Positions 1 to 6,996 are shown, numbered from the stretch's first letter. The stretch: 28,523 nt of DNA from an uncultured Lachnospiraceae bacterium (GCA_937910785.1 CALDLG010000157.1:1-28523); one strand, 5' to 3'. Notes: generated by a model from the sequence alone, not told the origin. Program-made: numbers and translations.

Positions 1-2
1 AA

Positions 3-170
3 GAGACCGATGGACATGTTGCGATTACATTTTGTCTGCGCCCAAAAACAAGGGAGGAAATTCTCGAAGAAAGAGTTTCCGCATTAGAAAAAGGACAAAA
101 TACACAGGATTCAGCTATCGAAGATTTAGGGCAGGTCGTATCGGATATGGCGGCAGAAGGGAGTAATTAA
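3..170 (+). CDS. C-terminal end of a phage structural/accessory protein (partial)
   Basis: An open frame enters the window at base 3 and runs to TAA at 168-170 (55 residues visible). The last ~35 residues are rich in E, Q, D and A with a heptad-like pattern (RVSALEKGQNTQDSAIEDLG). This is typical of the coiled-coil tails of small siphophage proteins encoded just before the holin. The start is outside the window. The function is unknown; a tail or baseplate accessory role is inferred only from position. Its stop overlaps the start of the next gene by one base (TAATG), which suggests translational coupling. Confidence 0.6.
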   Translation, partial: ETDGHVAITFCLRPKTREEILEERVSALEKGQNTQDSAIEDLGQVVSDMAAEGSN

Positions 171-310
171 TGGGAGCGTTCTATGGAAGTAAAATCGAGA
201 ATAAGGAAATTAACCAAAAAACAGGGAAAGCATGGAAGTTAGAAGATGTTCCTGCGTTGTGGAGGGAAAAAACAGGTCAGTGGTTAAATACGATAGGAAT
301 AGGAAGGTGA
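170..310 (+). CDS. Small phage protein of unknown function (46 aa)
   Basis: ATG at 170-172 overlaps the upstream TAA by one base, and the frame ends with TGA at 308-310. The product begins MGAFYGSKI and contains a central GKAWKLEDVPALWREKT stretch. This resembles short proteins commonly found between the tail module and the holin in clostridial prophages. There is no membrane segment and no recognisable catalytic motif. The ribosome site would be the GGCAGAAGGGAG stretch upstream. Size, overlap and family resemblance make it a likely real gene; its role is unknown. Confidence 0.6.
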   Translation: MGAFYGSKIENKEINQKTGKAWKLEDVPALWREKTGQWLNTIGIGR

Positions 311-315
311 AGAAG

Positions 316-636
316 ATGGATATTTCCGCGCTTGTAATTGCGCTTAGTATCCCGTCTGGGATTACTGGTTTCTGTTTTTGGCTTTTAGAGCGAAAAATGG
401 AAAACAGGGAAAAGGAACGGGCAAAAAAGGAGGCTGTCCGGGAAAAGCAGGAGTTTCTAATAGTGAAGAGTATCGGCGCCGCTATTGCCTTGGGAGAAGC
501 TACTGCAGAGGCGGTTTCGAGAATCCCGGATGCACATTGCAACGGGGATATGCATGCAGCGTTGATCTATGCAAGAAATGTAAAGCATGAGCAAAAAGAT
601 TTCCTGACACAACAGGGTATAGAGGCTATTTTTTAG
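316..636 (+). CDS. Small phage membrane protein (106 aa)
   Basis: I chose ATG 316 over the in-frame ATG at 232. It follows GGAAGGTGAAGAAG at a usable distance, begins with a clean hydrophobic helix (residues 3-24), and the longer version would overlap the previous gene. After the helix comes a strongly charged segment (ERKMENREKERAKKEAVREK), then a conserved-looking C-terminal part with GAAIALGEATAEAV, HCNGDMHAAL and KHEQKDFL. Similar ~100-residue proteins occur in the lysis region of many Firmicutes prophages, sometimes mislabelled as kinases. No kinase motif is visible. A role in lysis or membrane association is inferred from position. Confidence 0.7.
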   Translation: MDISALVIALSIPSGITGFCFWLLERKMENREKERAKKEAVREKQEFLIVKSIGAAIALGEATAEAVSRIPDAHCNGDMHAALIYARNVKHEQKDFLTQQGIEAIF

Positions 637-700
637 AATTTGGACAGTCAGGATTCCAGACATTGCTTCTAAACAAAGGCTTTCCCAAGAGGTAAATGAT

Positions 701-1132
701 ATGTATGTAGTTATGTATGTAGCCGGATTTGTTTCGGCTATTCTTTTTTTGCTTTTGTACGCCACTATACGGGAACACCGTAGGGCGAAGATCAGAGGCA
801 GACGTAAGAAAAGATTATCAAAAAAAGTAAAGATTGACACATACGTTAAGGCGGCGACTACTTTGGTTCTTTTGCATGGACTTGTAATGGTTACGATGTC
901 CTATGTACTGGCATGGTTTGAAAAAGATGCCGTAGTTGACGTATCGACAACGCTTATAACAGAAATAGTGGCTCCGTTATGCCTGTATATGGGTACAAAT
1001 TGTATCATGAATATTTTCGAGAAAAATGAGCTGTCATTCAGCAAGCCGATTCAGATGCAGAAGTATCGGGACGTAGCGGACAGAGTAACAGACAACGTAG
1101 AGGCAGGCGGCTCAGATTATGTCGCCGGATAG
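701..1132 (+). CDS. Phage multi-spanning membrane protein, possible holin-like (143 aa)
   Basis: ATG 701 follows AAGAGGTAAATGAT, a reasonable ribosome site; an in-frame ATG at 713 is an alternative. Three hydrophobic stretches are visible: residues ~4-22, ~51-71 and ~82-105. A very basic loop (RRAKIRGRRKKRLSKK) follows the first. The C-terminal 30 residues are polar. It sits directly before the holin gene, with 9 bp between. Three membrane spans and this position would suit a class I holin, an antiholin or another lysis accessory, but I recognise no specific family. Confidence 0.65.
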   Translation: MYVVMYVAGFVSAILFLLLYATIREHRRAKIRGRRKKRLSKKVKIDTYVKAATTLVLLHGLVMVTMSYVLAWFEKDAVVDVSTTLITEIVAPLCLYMGTNCIMNIFEKNELSFSKPIQMQKYRDVADRVTDNVEAGGSDYVAG

Positions 1133-1141
1133 GAGGAAGAA

Positions 1142-1498
1142 ATGAGTGAGATTATTTTTGAGGTTTTGAAAGTTATTGTGATGTTGGTGGTACTGCTTTT
1201 TATGAGGTATGTCATTCCGTGGGTAAAGGCTCGGATTGGCTCTGAAAATCTGGAAATGGTTGAAAAGTGGGTTAATACTGTCGTGCTGATGGTACAGCAG
1301 GTTTATTATGCCAAGTCCGGCCCGGAAAGAAAAGCGATTGTCATTGATATGTTGAGAGGCATCCTGATCCAGAAGAACATTTCCATATCCGAGGAACAGT
1401 TGGATGCGTTGATCGAGGCGGCTGTTAAGGCGATGAAGATGGAAGAGGCAAAAGGTGAAACAACGACAGTAAATGTGGCGGCTCCGACTTCGGAGTAA
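1142..1498 (+). CDS. Phage holin, LLH (phage_holin_6) family
   Basis: This 118-residue protein has one N-terminal hydrophobic helix (residues ~4-24, with IVMLVVLLFMRYVIPWV). It is followed by an amphipathic region with KWVNTVVLMVQQVY and a terminal helical segment with SEEQLDALIEAAVKAMK. That layout matches the LLH-type holins of Firmicutes phages: one membrane span and the ISEEQLDALIEAAV-like end. The ribosome site is GGAGGAAGAA just before ATG 1142. Its job would be to permeabilise the membrane so that the endolysin encoded 12 bp downstream reaches the wall, and the order supports this. Confidence 0.88.
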   Translation: MSEIIFEVLKVIVMLVVLLFMRYVIPWVKARIGSENLEMVEKWVNTVVLMVQQVYYAKSGPERKAIVIDMLRGILIQKNISISEEQLDALIEAAVKAMKMEEAKGETTTVNVAAPTSE

Positions 1499-1510
1499 GG
1501 AGGCTATGAT

Positions 1511-2752
1511 ATGGCAAATATGAAAATCAGCAAGAATGGAATTGCCCTGATTAAATCGTTTGAGGAATGTAGGCTTAAAGCGTACAAGGCGGTGAGTACG
1601 GAAAAGTATTACACCATTGGCTGGGGGCATTATGGGGCTGATGTGAAAGCGGGGCAGACGATTTCTCAGGAGGAGGCGGATGCCCTGCTCCTGACGGACA
1701 TCCAAAAATATGTGGGATATGTAAATTCGTATGTGAAGTCATTTGCTCCAAATCAGAATCAGTTTGATGCCCTGACATCGTTTTGCTATAACTGCGGCGC
1801 CGGGAATCTGAAAAGGCTGGTATCAGACCGGACGGCAGAGGAAGTCGCCAAGCATATCACAGAGTACAACAAATCCGGCGGAAAAGTCCTGAACGGACTG
1901 GTGCGGAGAAGGAACGCAGAAAAAGAACTGTTCTGTAAAGGTATGGAAGTGAGCGTTGCCATTATTGTTGGCAGCGCCCGAATTGACGAGAACGGAAAAA
2001 TCTCTGGTGGAGCCGCTGGCGATCAGACCGGAAAAGAAGTCTGCACTCAGGCGTACTATATGCACTCGAAGGGCTGGTATCTTTACAGGGCAAAGGATGC
2101 GGCGGTTGCTGGACATCTGGCATCCGCCATGCTGGACGCTTGTGAGAATGACAATATCGGCTACGATCAGGGAGAGCGGTCAACGGTTATTTCCCAGCTT
2201 GAAAGATACGGTACTCTGAAAAAGATTGCCACAAAGGCAGAAGCGGATTGCAGTTCCCTTGTGCGGGCTTGCTGTATTGAGGCTGGATTCGACCCCGGAA
2301 ATTTCAATACGGTATCCGAGGGAGCAGCGTTGAATAAGACCAGAATGTTTGAGAGCAGGAAGAGCGTCACATCCTCAACGGAACTGTTCAACGGAGATGT
2401 TCTGGTGACGAAGACCAAGGGGCATACAGTGATTGTTGTAAGCGGGAATACCCGTAGGAGTGAGAACATTTCCAGCACTGCGATCAGCACAACGCTTCAG
2501 CCGGCCCAGTCTAAGGATAGCCGCCTTTCCGGTACATACGAGACCACGACAAATCTTAATCTGCGGTATGGCCCGGACAGTAGCAGGTACGCCTCCAAGG
2601 TAGTTATGCCGAAGGGGACAAAGTTCCGGTGTTATGGTTATTATTCTGAAGTGTCTGGAGAAAAATGGCTTTATGGCATTGCTGCCGTAAATGGGAAGCA
2701 GTATACTGGCTTTGCGAGCATGGGAAAGAATGGAGGATACATAAAAAAATAG
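1511..2752 (+). CDS. Phage endolysin: GH24 lysozyme + NlpC/P60-like domain + SH3-like tail
   Basis: The 413-residue protein has three parts. Residues ~5-145 are a T4-type (GH24) lysozyme, with Glu18 in SFEECRLKAYK and TIGWGHYG at 35-42. The usual Asp nine residues after the Glu is Ala27, with Glu31 nearby in a loop two residues longer. Residues ~150-315 are a cysteine peptidase/amidase of NlpC/P60-like type, with candidate Cys247 in EADCSSLVRACC and His305 in TKGHTVIVV. Residues ~340-410 are an SH3-like wall-binding domain (TTTNLNLRYGPDS ... GKQYTGFASM). There is no signal peptide, so it depends on the adjacent holin. The ribosome site AAGGAGGC sits 9 bp before ATG 1511. Confidence 0.92.
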   Translation: MANMKISKNGIALIKSFEECRLKAYKAVSTEKYYTIGWGHYGADVKAGQTISQEEADALLLTDIQKYVGYVNSYVKSFAPNQNQFDALTSFCYNCGAGNLKRLVSDRTAEEVAKHITEYNKSGGKVLNGLVRRRNAEKELFCKGMEVSVAIIVGSARIDENGKISGGAAGDQTGKEVCTQAYYMHSKGWYLYRAKDAAVAGHLASAMLDACENDNIGYDQGERSTVISQLERYGTLKKIATKAEADCSSLVRACCIEAGFDPGNFNTVSEGAALNKTRMFESRKSVTSSTELFNGDVLVTKTKGHTVIVVSGNTRRSENISSTAISTTLQPAQSKDSRLSGTYETTTNLNLRYGPDSSRYASKVVMPKGTKFRCYGYYSEVSGEKWLYGIAAVNGKQYTGFASMGKNGGYIKK

Positions 2753-2767
2753 ATCCGCTTGAGATAA

Positions 2768-2796
2768 TTGACTTTTATATTCCATTTCGATAGAAT
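2768..2796 (+). promoter_or_regulatory. Sigma-A type promoter at the prophage edge
   Basis: TTGACT at 2768-2773 and TAGAAT at 2791-2796 are separated by exactly 17 bp. Each box is one base from consensus. Transcription would start near 2803 and read rightward through the inverted repeat at 2807-2861 and into the truncated host gene at 2904. No other gene lies between. Confidence 0.6.
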
Positions 2797-2806
2797 ATAT
2801 CAAAAA

Positions 2807-2861
2807 CCGCTATAAAATAACAAAGAAATACAAAATAGTTAATCATGTTATTTTATAGCGG
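2807..2861. repeat. Perfect 15-bp inverted repeat at the prophage end
   Basis: CCGCTATAAAATAAC at 2807-2821 is the exact reverse complement of GTTATTTTATAGCGG at 2847-2861, with a 25-bp AT-rich spacer. It lies only a few bases after the predicted start of transcription from the promoter at 2768-2796. It could be an arm-type recombinase or excisionase site, an operator, or a leader-RNA stem. No U-tract follows, so it is not an ordinary terminator. Confidence 0.8.
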
Positions 2862-2872
2862 AAGGTCGATTA

Positions 2873-2895
2873 TATACCAGATAGAAGTTGGTATA
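2873..2895. repeat. Dyad TATACCA-N9-TGGTATA next to the prophage/host junction
   Basis: TATACCA at 2873-2879 pairs exactly with TGGTATA at 2889-2895 around a 9-bp centre. It ends 8 bp before the point where the host gene becomes recognisable. Such a dyad would fit a protein-binding site, and its position makes the attachment site one possibility. Confidence 0.55.
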
Positions 2896-2903
2896 CTAAA
2901 TAG

Positions 2904-3674
2904 ATGTACATTGTCGTTCACGACGGTGTTCCCAATGACAGCAGCGCTCCCAATTATTATGTACGCTACAAGGATTATATTAAGAACGTAGCTTCCTCCG
3001 AGATTTACGCAACCTGGCCGGAGAGCAGCATTTACGCGAACATTCTGGCGATTCTTTCTTTTACGCTGAACAGAGTTTATACGGAATGGTACAGGAATCA
3101 GGGCTATAATTTTACGATCACCTCCTCTACCGCTTATGACCAGAAATGGATTCGGGGCAGAAACACCTTTACGAACATTGACAGACTGGTGGACAGCATT
3201 TTCGCGAATTTTCTGTCAAGGCCGGGCGTCAGACAGCCTATTTTTACATCCTATTGCGACGGCCAGCGCGTGACCTGCGACGGTTTAAGCCAATGGGGGT
3301 CCAAATATCTTGGGGAGGAAGGTTATTCTGCCATAGAGATCATCCGCTACTATTATGGCAGCGATATGTATATCAATACCGCGGTCAGTGTGGCCGGAGT
3401 TCCGTCATCATGGCCGGGATATAATCTCGGCATCGGTGCGTCAGGAGATAAGGTCAGACAGCTGCAGCAGCAGTTAAACCGGATTGCGCAGAATTATCCG
3501 GCAATTCCGAAGGTTACGGTGGACGGCGTTTATGGTTCCGGGACGGCAGAGGCCGTACGCATATTTCAGCGGATATTCGGGCTGCCCCAGAGCGGCATTA
3601 CGGATTATCCGACCTGGTATGAGATTTCCGATATTTATGTAGGCGTCAGCCGGATTGCGGAGCCGGGAAGGTAG
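2904..3674 (+). CDS. SpoIID-like/peptidoglycan-binding protein, 5'-truncated
   Basis: The 256-residue product starts MYIVVHDGVP and lacks a signal peptide. Residues ~20-160 resemble the SpoIID/LytB fold, with the signature GLSQWGSKYLGEEGYSAIEI near 127-146 and a following IRYYYG. Residues ~176-245 are a PG_binding_1 domain (GASGDKVRQLQQQLN, DGVYGSGTAEAVRIFQRIF). Known relatives carry roughly 130-150 further N-terminal residues that lead into this same YIxVHxGxP segment, so this copy appears cut at its 5' end. TAG directly precedes the ATG and no ribosome site is visible. It is therefore probably the 3' part of a gene interrupted by the prophage. Whether it is translated is doubtful, although the promoter at 2768 could transcribe it. 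Confidence 0.8.
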   Translation: MYIVVHDGVPNDSSAPNYYVRYKDYIKNVASSEIYATWPESSIYANILAILSFTLNRVYTEWYRNQGYNFTITSSTAYDQKWIRGRNTFTNIDRLVDSIFANFLSRPGVRQPIFTSYCDGQRVTCDGLSQWGSKYLGEEGYSAIEIIRYYYGSDMYINTAVSVAGVPSSWPGYNLGIGASGDKVRQLQQQLNRIAQNYPAIPKVTVDGVYGSGTAEAVRIFQRIFGLPQSGITDYPTWYEISDIYVGVSRIAEPGR

Positions 3675-3680
3675 AAGAGG

Positions 3681-3710
3681 GCCGGAGCAGAGAGCGTTTT
3701 ATGCTCCGGC
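3681..3710. other. Hairpin after the peptidoglycan-binding gene
   Basis: GCCGGAGCA at 3681-3689 pairs perfectly with TGCTCCGGC at 3702-3710 around a 12-nt loop. It begins 6 bp after the stop codon. Its position suggests a transcript end or 3' stabiliser, but no U-run follows, so intrinsic termination is uncertain. Confidence 0.45.
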
Positions 3711-3773
3711 GGTCCCGGAACCGCAAAGCGGCAGCGGGGAATAAATAACTGTAAACAAACAGAAAACCTGTAA

Positions 3774-3801
3774 TGACTTTTCAGTTTCGTCATGTTATAA
3801 T
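3774..3801 (+). promoter_or_regulatory. Probable promoter of the DUF5722 gene
   Basis: TATAAT at 3796-3801 is a perfect -10 box. A weak -35 (TGACTT, 3774-3779) lies 16 bp upstream. The box is about 67 bp before the start codon at 3868, in the only AT-rich part of this intergenic region. Confidence 0.5.
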
Positions 3802-3867
3802 AATCTGGAAAATGCAAAAGAAAACATTTGGTTTGAATGTCTGCGAAACAGACAGATGGGAGTAAAG

Positions 3868-5517
3868 ATGAAAAACATAAGAAGACTTTTGACGGCAGTG
3901 GCTGCTGCAGCGGTCATTGTGACGGCGGCGGGAAACTTTCATGCGGGAGAGAGCGGTCCATGGCAGGTTGAGGCAGCAGGGCGTCCCGTGTCCATCGATT
4001 CCTGCCTGATTTCCGGGGACAGCGTTGTCTGTCAGCTGAGCGCCGGCAGCGTACCGGCATGCGATGACGGTAAATTTTATATTTATGCGGATGAGGTCTG
4101 GCAGGACGGGACAGCGGGAAATGCCGTTGCAACGGTCGATGCCGGCGCCTCGGTTTCTGTCTCTTTTCCGCTTCATTATAATACGGCAGAATCGAATCTG
4201 AGCCGGAAGTTTTTGGTTGCAGTGAAACAGAACGGGCAGATGGTTCAGGTGAGCGACGAGCATTATATCACCAATCCGGAAGCCGTTGCGGCGCATACGT
4301 CCGCGCGGATGGACCATGGAATTAAGGGAATTCTTCCGGATCTTACGAAATCTTCCAGAGAAGAGGTGCAGGAGCTCGGACTGCAGCAGATTGTCTATAA
4401 TATTGCGGTGGATGATATCTGTTCCGGCGCATCGGAGCCCGGAGCGATACCGTTTACTTATAATGGAACAACCTGGTATTTTAACGGTGGAATGATCAGT
4501 AAATATGATTCGATGATCCGAAGCTTTAATCATTATGGCGTACAGGTGACGATCGTGCTTTTAAATAACGGTACAAGCCCATTTGCAGCCGATCTGGTTC
4601 ATCCGGATGCGGTTGGCGCGGAATGTCCCGGATATGCGCTGAATGTAGCGGATGCCGCCGGCGTCAGCCATTTGAAGGCAGTCTGCGCGTTTATGGCACA
4701 GCGTTATTCCGGTCAGTTCAACTGCGGGCAGGTTGACAACTGGATTCTCGGAAATGAAGTCAATGCGAGAACCTCCTGGTGGTATACCAACTCCACTTCC
4801 CTTGATTTCAATGTGAACATTTATGTGAAGGCATTCCGGATTATGTATAATGAAATGAAAAGCATGAATGCCAATGTCAGAATCTATAACTCCATCGATC
4901 AGGAATGGAACCGGAAGTCCAATCCCGGAAGCTTTCTTTCCAAAGAATATCTGGATCAGTTCAATTATTATATGAACCGGGAAGGAAATATCGACTGGGG
5001 GCTTTCTTTCCATCCGTATAACTCACCGTTGTATGATCCTTATGCATGGAACGGTCCTGCGGTATGGGTGAAAAACAGTATTTCTTCACCGTATATTACC
5101 ATGCAGAATCTGGATATTCTGGTGAACTATATGCATCAGAGCCATTTTCTGAATCCGGCAGGCGAGGTCAGGAGTATTTCTCTTGCGGAGATCGGTTTTA
5201 CGTCAAGCTTCGGCAATGAAGCTCAGGAGGCTTCCATTGCCTATGGATATCTGAAAGCAGCTTCTTTTCCGGAAATAGACGCTTTTATGCTGTTTCGGCA
5301 GACGGATGAGGCAAGCGAGATGGAAAGCCATCTGGCGCTTGGCCTGTTCGACTTAAACGGGAATAAGAAGCCCTCCTATGAGATTTATAAGAATCTGGGA
5401 ACAGCCAATGAAGCCGCAGCGAAGGCAAGGGCTTCCGAGATTATCGGCATGGATATCGACCAGATGATCAGTCAGAACATTATGTGGACGAGAAGTGACG
5501 ACGGTGTCGTACAATAA
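3868..5517 (+). CDS. Secreted DUF5722 glycosidase-like protein (549 aa)
   Basis: I chose ATG 3868 because GGGAG (3858-3862) precedes it by 5 bp; the in-frame ATG at 3856 lies inside that ribosome site. The N-terminus is a signal peptide: basic MKNIRR, then an Ala-rich hydrophobic core, with cleavage probably near residue 36. The rest resembles DUF5722 proteins, which look like clan-A TIM-barrel glycoside hydrolases. WILGNEVNARTSWW places Glu297 where the acid/base Asn-Glu pair sits. SFHPYNSPLYDP follows, and SLAEIGFTS places Glu441 where the nucleophile sits. The substrate is unknown; an extracellular or wall polysaccharide is inferred. The gene is monocistronic, with its own promoter and a strong terminator. 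Confidence 0.85.
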   Translation: MKNIRRLLTAVAAAAVIVTAAGNFHAGESGPWQVEAAGRPVSIDSCLISGDSVVCQLSAGSVPACDDGKFYIYADEVWQDGTAGNAVATVDAGASVSVSFPLHYNTAESNLSRKFLVAVKQNGQMVQVSDEHYITNPEAVAAHTSARMDHGIKGILPDLTKSSREEVQELGLQQIVYNIAVDDICSGASEPGAIPFTYNGTTWYFNGGMISKYDSMIRSFNHYGVQVTIVLLNNGTSPFAADLVHPDAVGAECPGYALNVADAAGVSHLKAVCAFMAQRYSGQFNCGQVDNWILGNEVNARTSWWYTNSTSLDFNVNIYVKAFRIMYNEMKSMNANVRIYNSIDQEWNRKSNPGSFLSKEYLDQFNYYMNREGNIDWGLSFHPYNSPLYDPYAWNGPAVWVKNSISSPYITMQNLDILVNYMHQSHFLNPAGEVRSISLAEIGFTSSFGNEAQEASIAYGYLKAASFPEIDAFMLFRQTDEASEMESHLALGLFDLNGNKKPSYEIYKNLGTANEAAAKARASEIIGMDIDQMISQNIMWTRSDDGVVQ

Positions 5518-5545
5518 CGATGACGACATCCTGTAATGATGATAA

Positions 5546-5584
5546 CGGCGCCGCGCGGTTATGATTGCGGCGCCGGATTTTTTT
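5546..5584 (+). terminator. Intrinsic terminator after the DUF5722 gene
   Basis: CGGCGCCGC (5546-5554) pairs perfectly with GCGGCGCCG (5567-5575) around a 12-nt loop. The stem is followed by GGA and seven T residues (5578-5584). It lies about 30 bp after the stop codon. Confidence 0.88.
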
Positions 5585-5618
5585 GTAACAGGAAATTGCT
5601 GTAATGTAAACGATTGAG

Positions 5619-5664
5619 GGAGAATGCGGAGCATTCTCCGAATCATCGCCGCCGGGCGATGATT
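5619..5664. repeat. Two adjacent perfect hairpins upstream of tyrS
   Basis: The first is GGAGAATGC-GGA-GCATTCTCC (5619-5639). Directly after it, AATCATCGCC (5641-5650) pairs with GGCGATGATT (5655-5664) across a GCCG loop. Both stems are perfect with short loops, 1 bp apart. They end 54 bp before the tyrS start. No T-box consensus is seen, and only about 135 bp separate the upstream terminator from the start codon. They may be an attenuator, a protein-binding leader or an intergenic palindromic repeat. Confidence 0.65.
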
Positions 5665-5718
5665 GTTCTTAGGAAATGAGAAAAGGTGTACGGGACAGAC
5701 GAAGAAAGGAGCATAAAA

Positions 5719-6938
5719 ATGAAAATTTACGAAGAATTACAGGCAAGAGGACTGCTTGCACAGCTGACGGATGCGGAGGAGATCCGGGATCTGATCAATG
5801 GAGGAAAGGCTACTTTTTATATCGGATTCGATCCGACGGCGGACAGCCTGCATGTCGGGCATTTTATGGCATTGTGCCTGATGAAAAGATTACAGGAGGC
5901 AGGCAATAAGCCGATTGCCCTGATCGGCGGCGGTACGGGAATGATCGGCGATCCTTCGGGAAGAAGCGATCTGCGCACCATGATGACCAAAGAAACGATC
6001 GCGCATAACTGCGAGTGAAACAGATGAGCCGTTTTATTGATTTTTCGGAAGAGAAAGCGATGATGGTCAATAATGCGGACTGGCTGGCGGATTTAAATTA
6101 TATCGAGTTTATCAGGGATATCGGCGTGCATTTCAGCGTGAACCGTATGCTGACGGCGGAATGCTATAAACAGAGAATGGAAAAGGGCCTGAGTTTTCTG
6201 GAATTTAATTATATGATCATGCAGAGCTACGATTTCCTGGAGTTGTATAAACGCTATGGCTGTAATATGCAGTTTGGCGGAGACGATCAGTGGAGCAATA
6301 TGCTGGGCGGTACGGAGCTGATCCGCCGGAAGCTTGGTAAGGATGCCTATGCGATGACGATCACGCTGCTGTTGAATTCGGAAGGAAAGAAGATGGGCAA
6401 GACCCAGAAGGGCGCCGTATGGCTCGATCCGAATAAGACCTCGCCTTTTGAGTTTTATCAGTATTGGCGTAACGTAGCGGATGCGGATGTTTTGAAGTTT
6501 TTAAGGATGCTTACCTTCCTGCCGTTAGAGCAGATTGACGAAATGGATAAATGGGAGGGCAGTCAGTTGAATCAGGCTAAGGAGATTCTCGCATACGAGC
6601 TGACGAATCTTGTGCATGGAGAAGCGGAAGCGGAGAAGGCCAAAGAAGCGGCGAAAGCGCTTTTTGCAGGCGGCGGAAGCTCTGAAAATATACCGACAGC
6701 CGTTCTCGATGACGGACAGTTTGTAGACGGAAGCATCGATATCCTGTCGATTCTGGTTGCGGCCGGCATGGCGGCATCCCGCTCCGAGGCGCGCCGCGCC
6801 GTAGAACAGGGCGGTGTAACCGTAAAGGGTGAGAAGGTAACCGATGTTAAGAAGGCCTATGGAAAAGAAGAAATTGCCGCGGAAGAATTCATGGTGAAAA
6901 AGGGCAAGAAGAGCTTTAAGAAGATCGAAGTAAATTAG
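5719..6938 (+). pseudogene. tyrS: Tyrosyl-tRNA synthetase, split by a frameshift
   Basis: TyrRS charges tRNA-Tyr in the cytoplasm. The first frame (5719-6018, 99 residues, ribosome site AAAGGAG) carries the ATP-binding HVGH motif at residues 45-48 and ends with ETIAHNCE followed by TGA. The second frame (6015-6938) begins GTG-Lys-Gln-Met at the point where the family continues. It carries QFGGDDQWSN, the KMGKT version of KMSKS, and a C-terminal S4 RNA-binding domain. Comparison with the family pattern HNCxxFKKQM implies that about 7 bp are missing at ~6016-6018. Restoring three residues gives 408 residues, the normal length. The stop and the GTG overlap as GTGA, so coupled translation of two halves is formally possible. 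Otherwise this is a pseudogene or an assembly error. No T-box leader is visible. Confidence 0.9.
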
Positions 6939-6996
6939 TTATCCGATGTGCCGGGCCGAAAGGCGGAAAAAGGAAAGGATAAAGGAGAGAAAAGCG

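Larger units (their letters stand above)
1..2903 (+). mobile_element. Right end of a prophage (lysis module to attR)
   Basis: All genes here are small, closely packed, on one strand and in the order usual at the end of a siphophage late operon: structural/accessory protein end, small membrane proteins, holin, endolysin. After the endolysin there is about 150 bp of AT-rich DNA with inverted repeats. Then a host gene begins abruptly without its N-terminal region. The integrase and repressor genes would lie outside the window to the left. The right boundary near 2903 is inferred from where homology of the host protein family stops; no direct repeat of an attachment core can be seen from one end alone. 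Confidence 0.8.

Noticed and set aside
3790..4533. A 247-residue minus-strand open frame
   Set aside because: It covers the promoter and N-terminal part of the DUF5722 gene in antisense, and its Arg/His/Cys-rich composition is typical of a shadow frame.
5585..5718. Possible T-box riboswitch before tyrS
   Set aside because: The region is only about 135 bp, the T-box consensus is absent and no terminator precedes the start codon; only two simple hairpins are seen.
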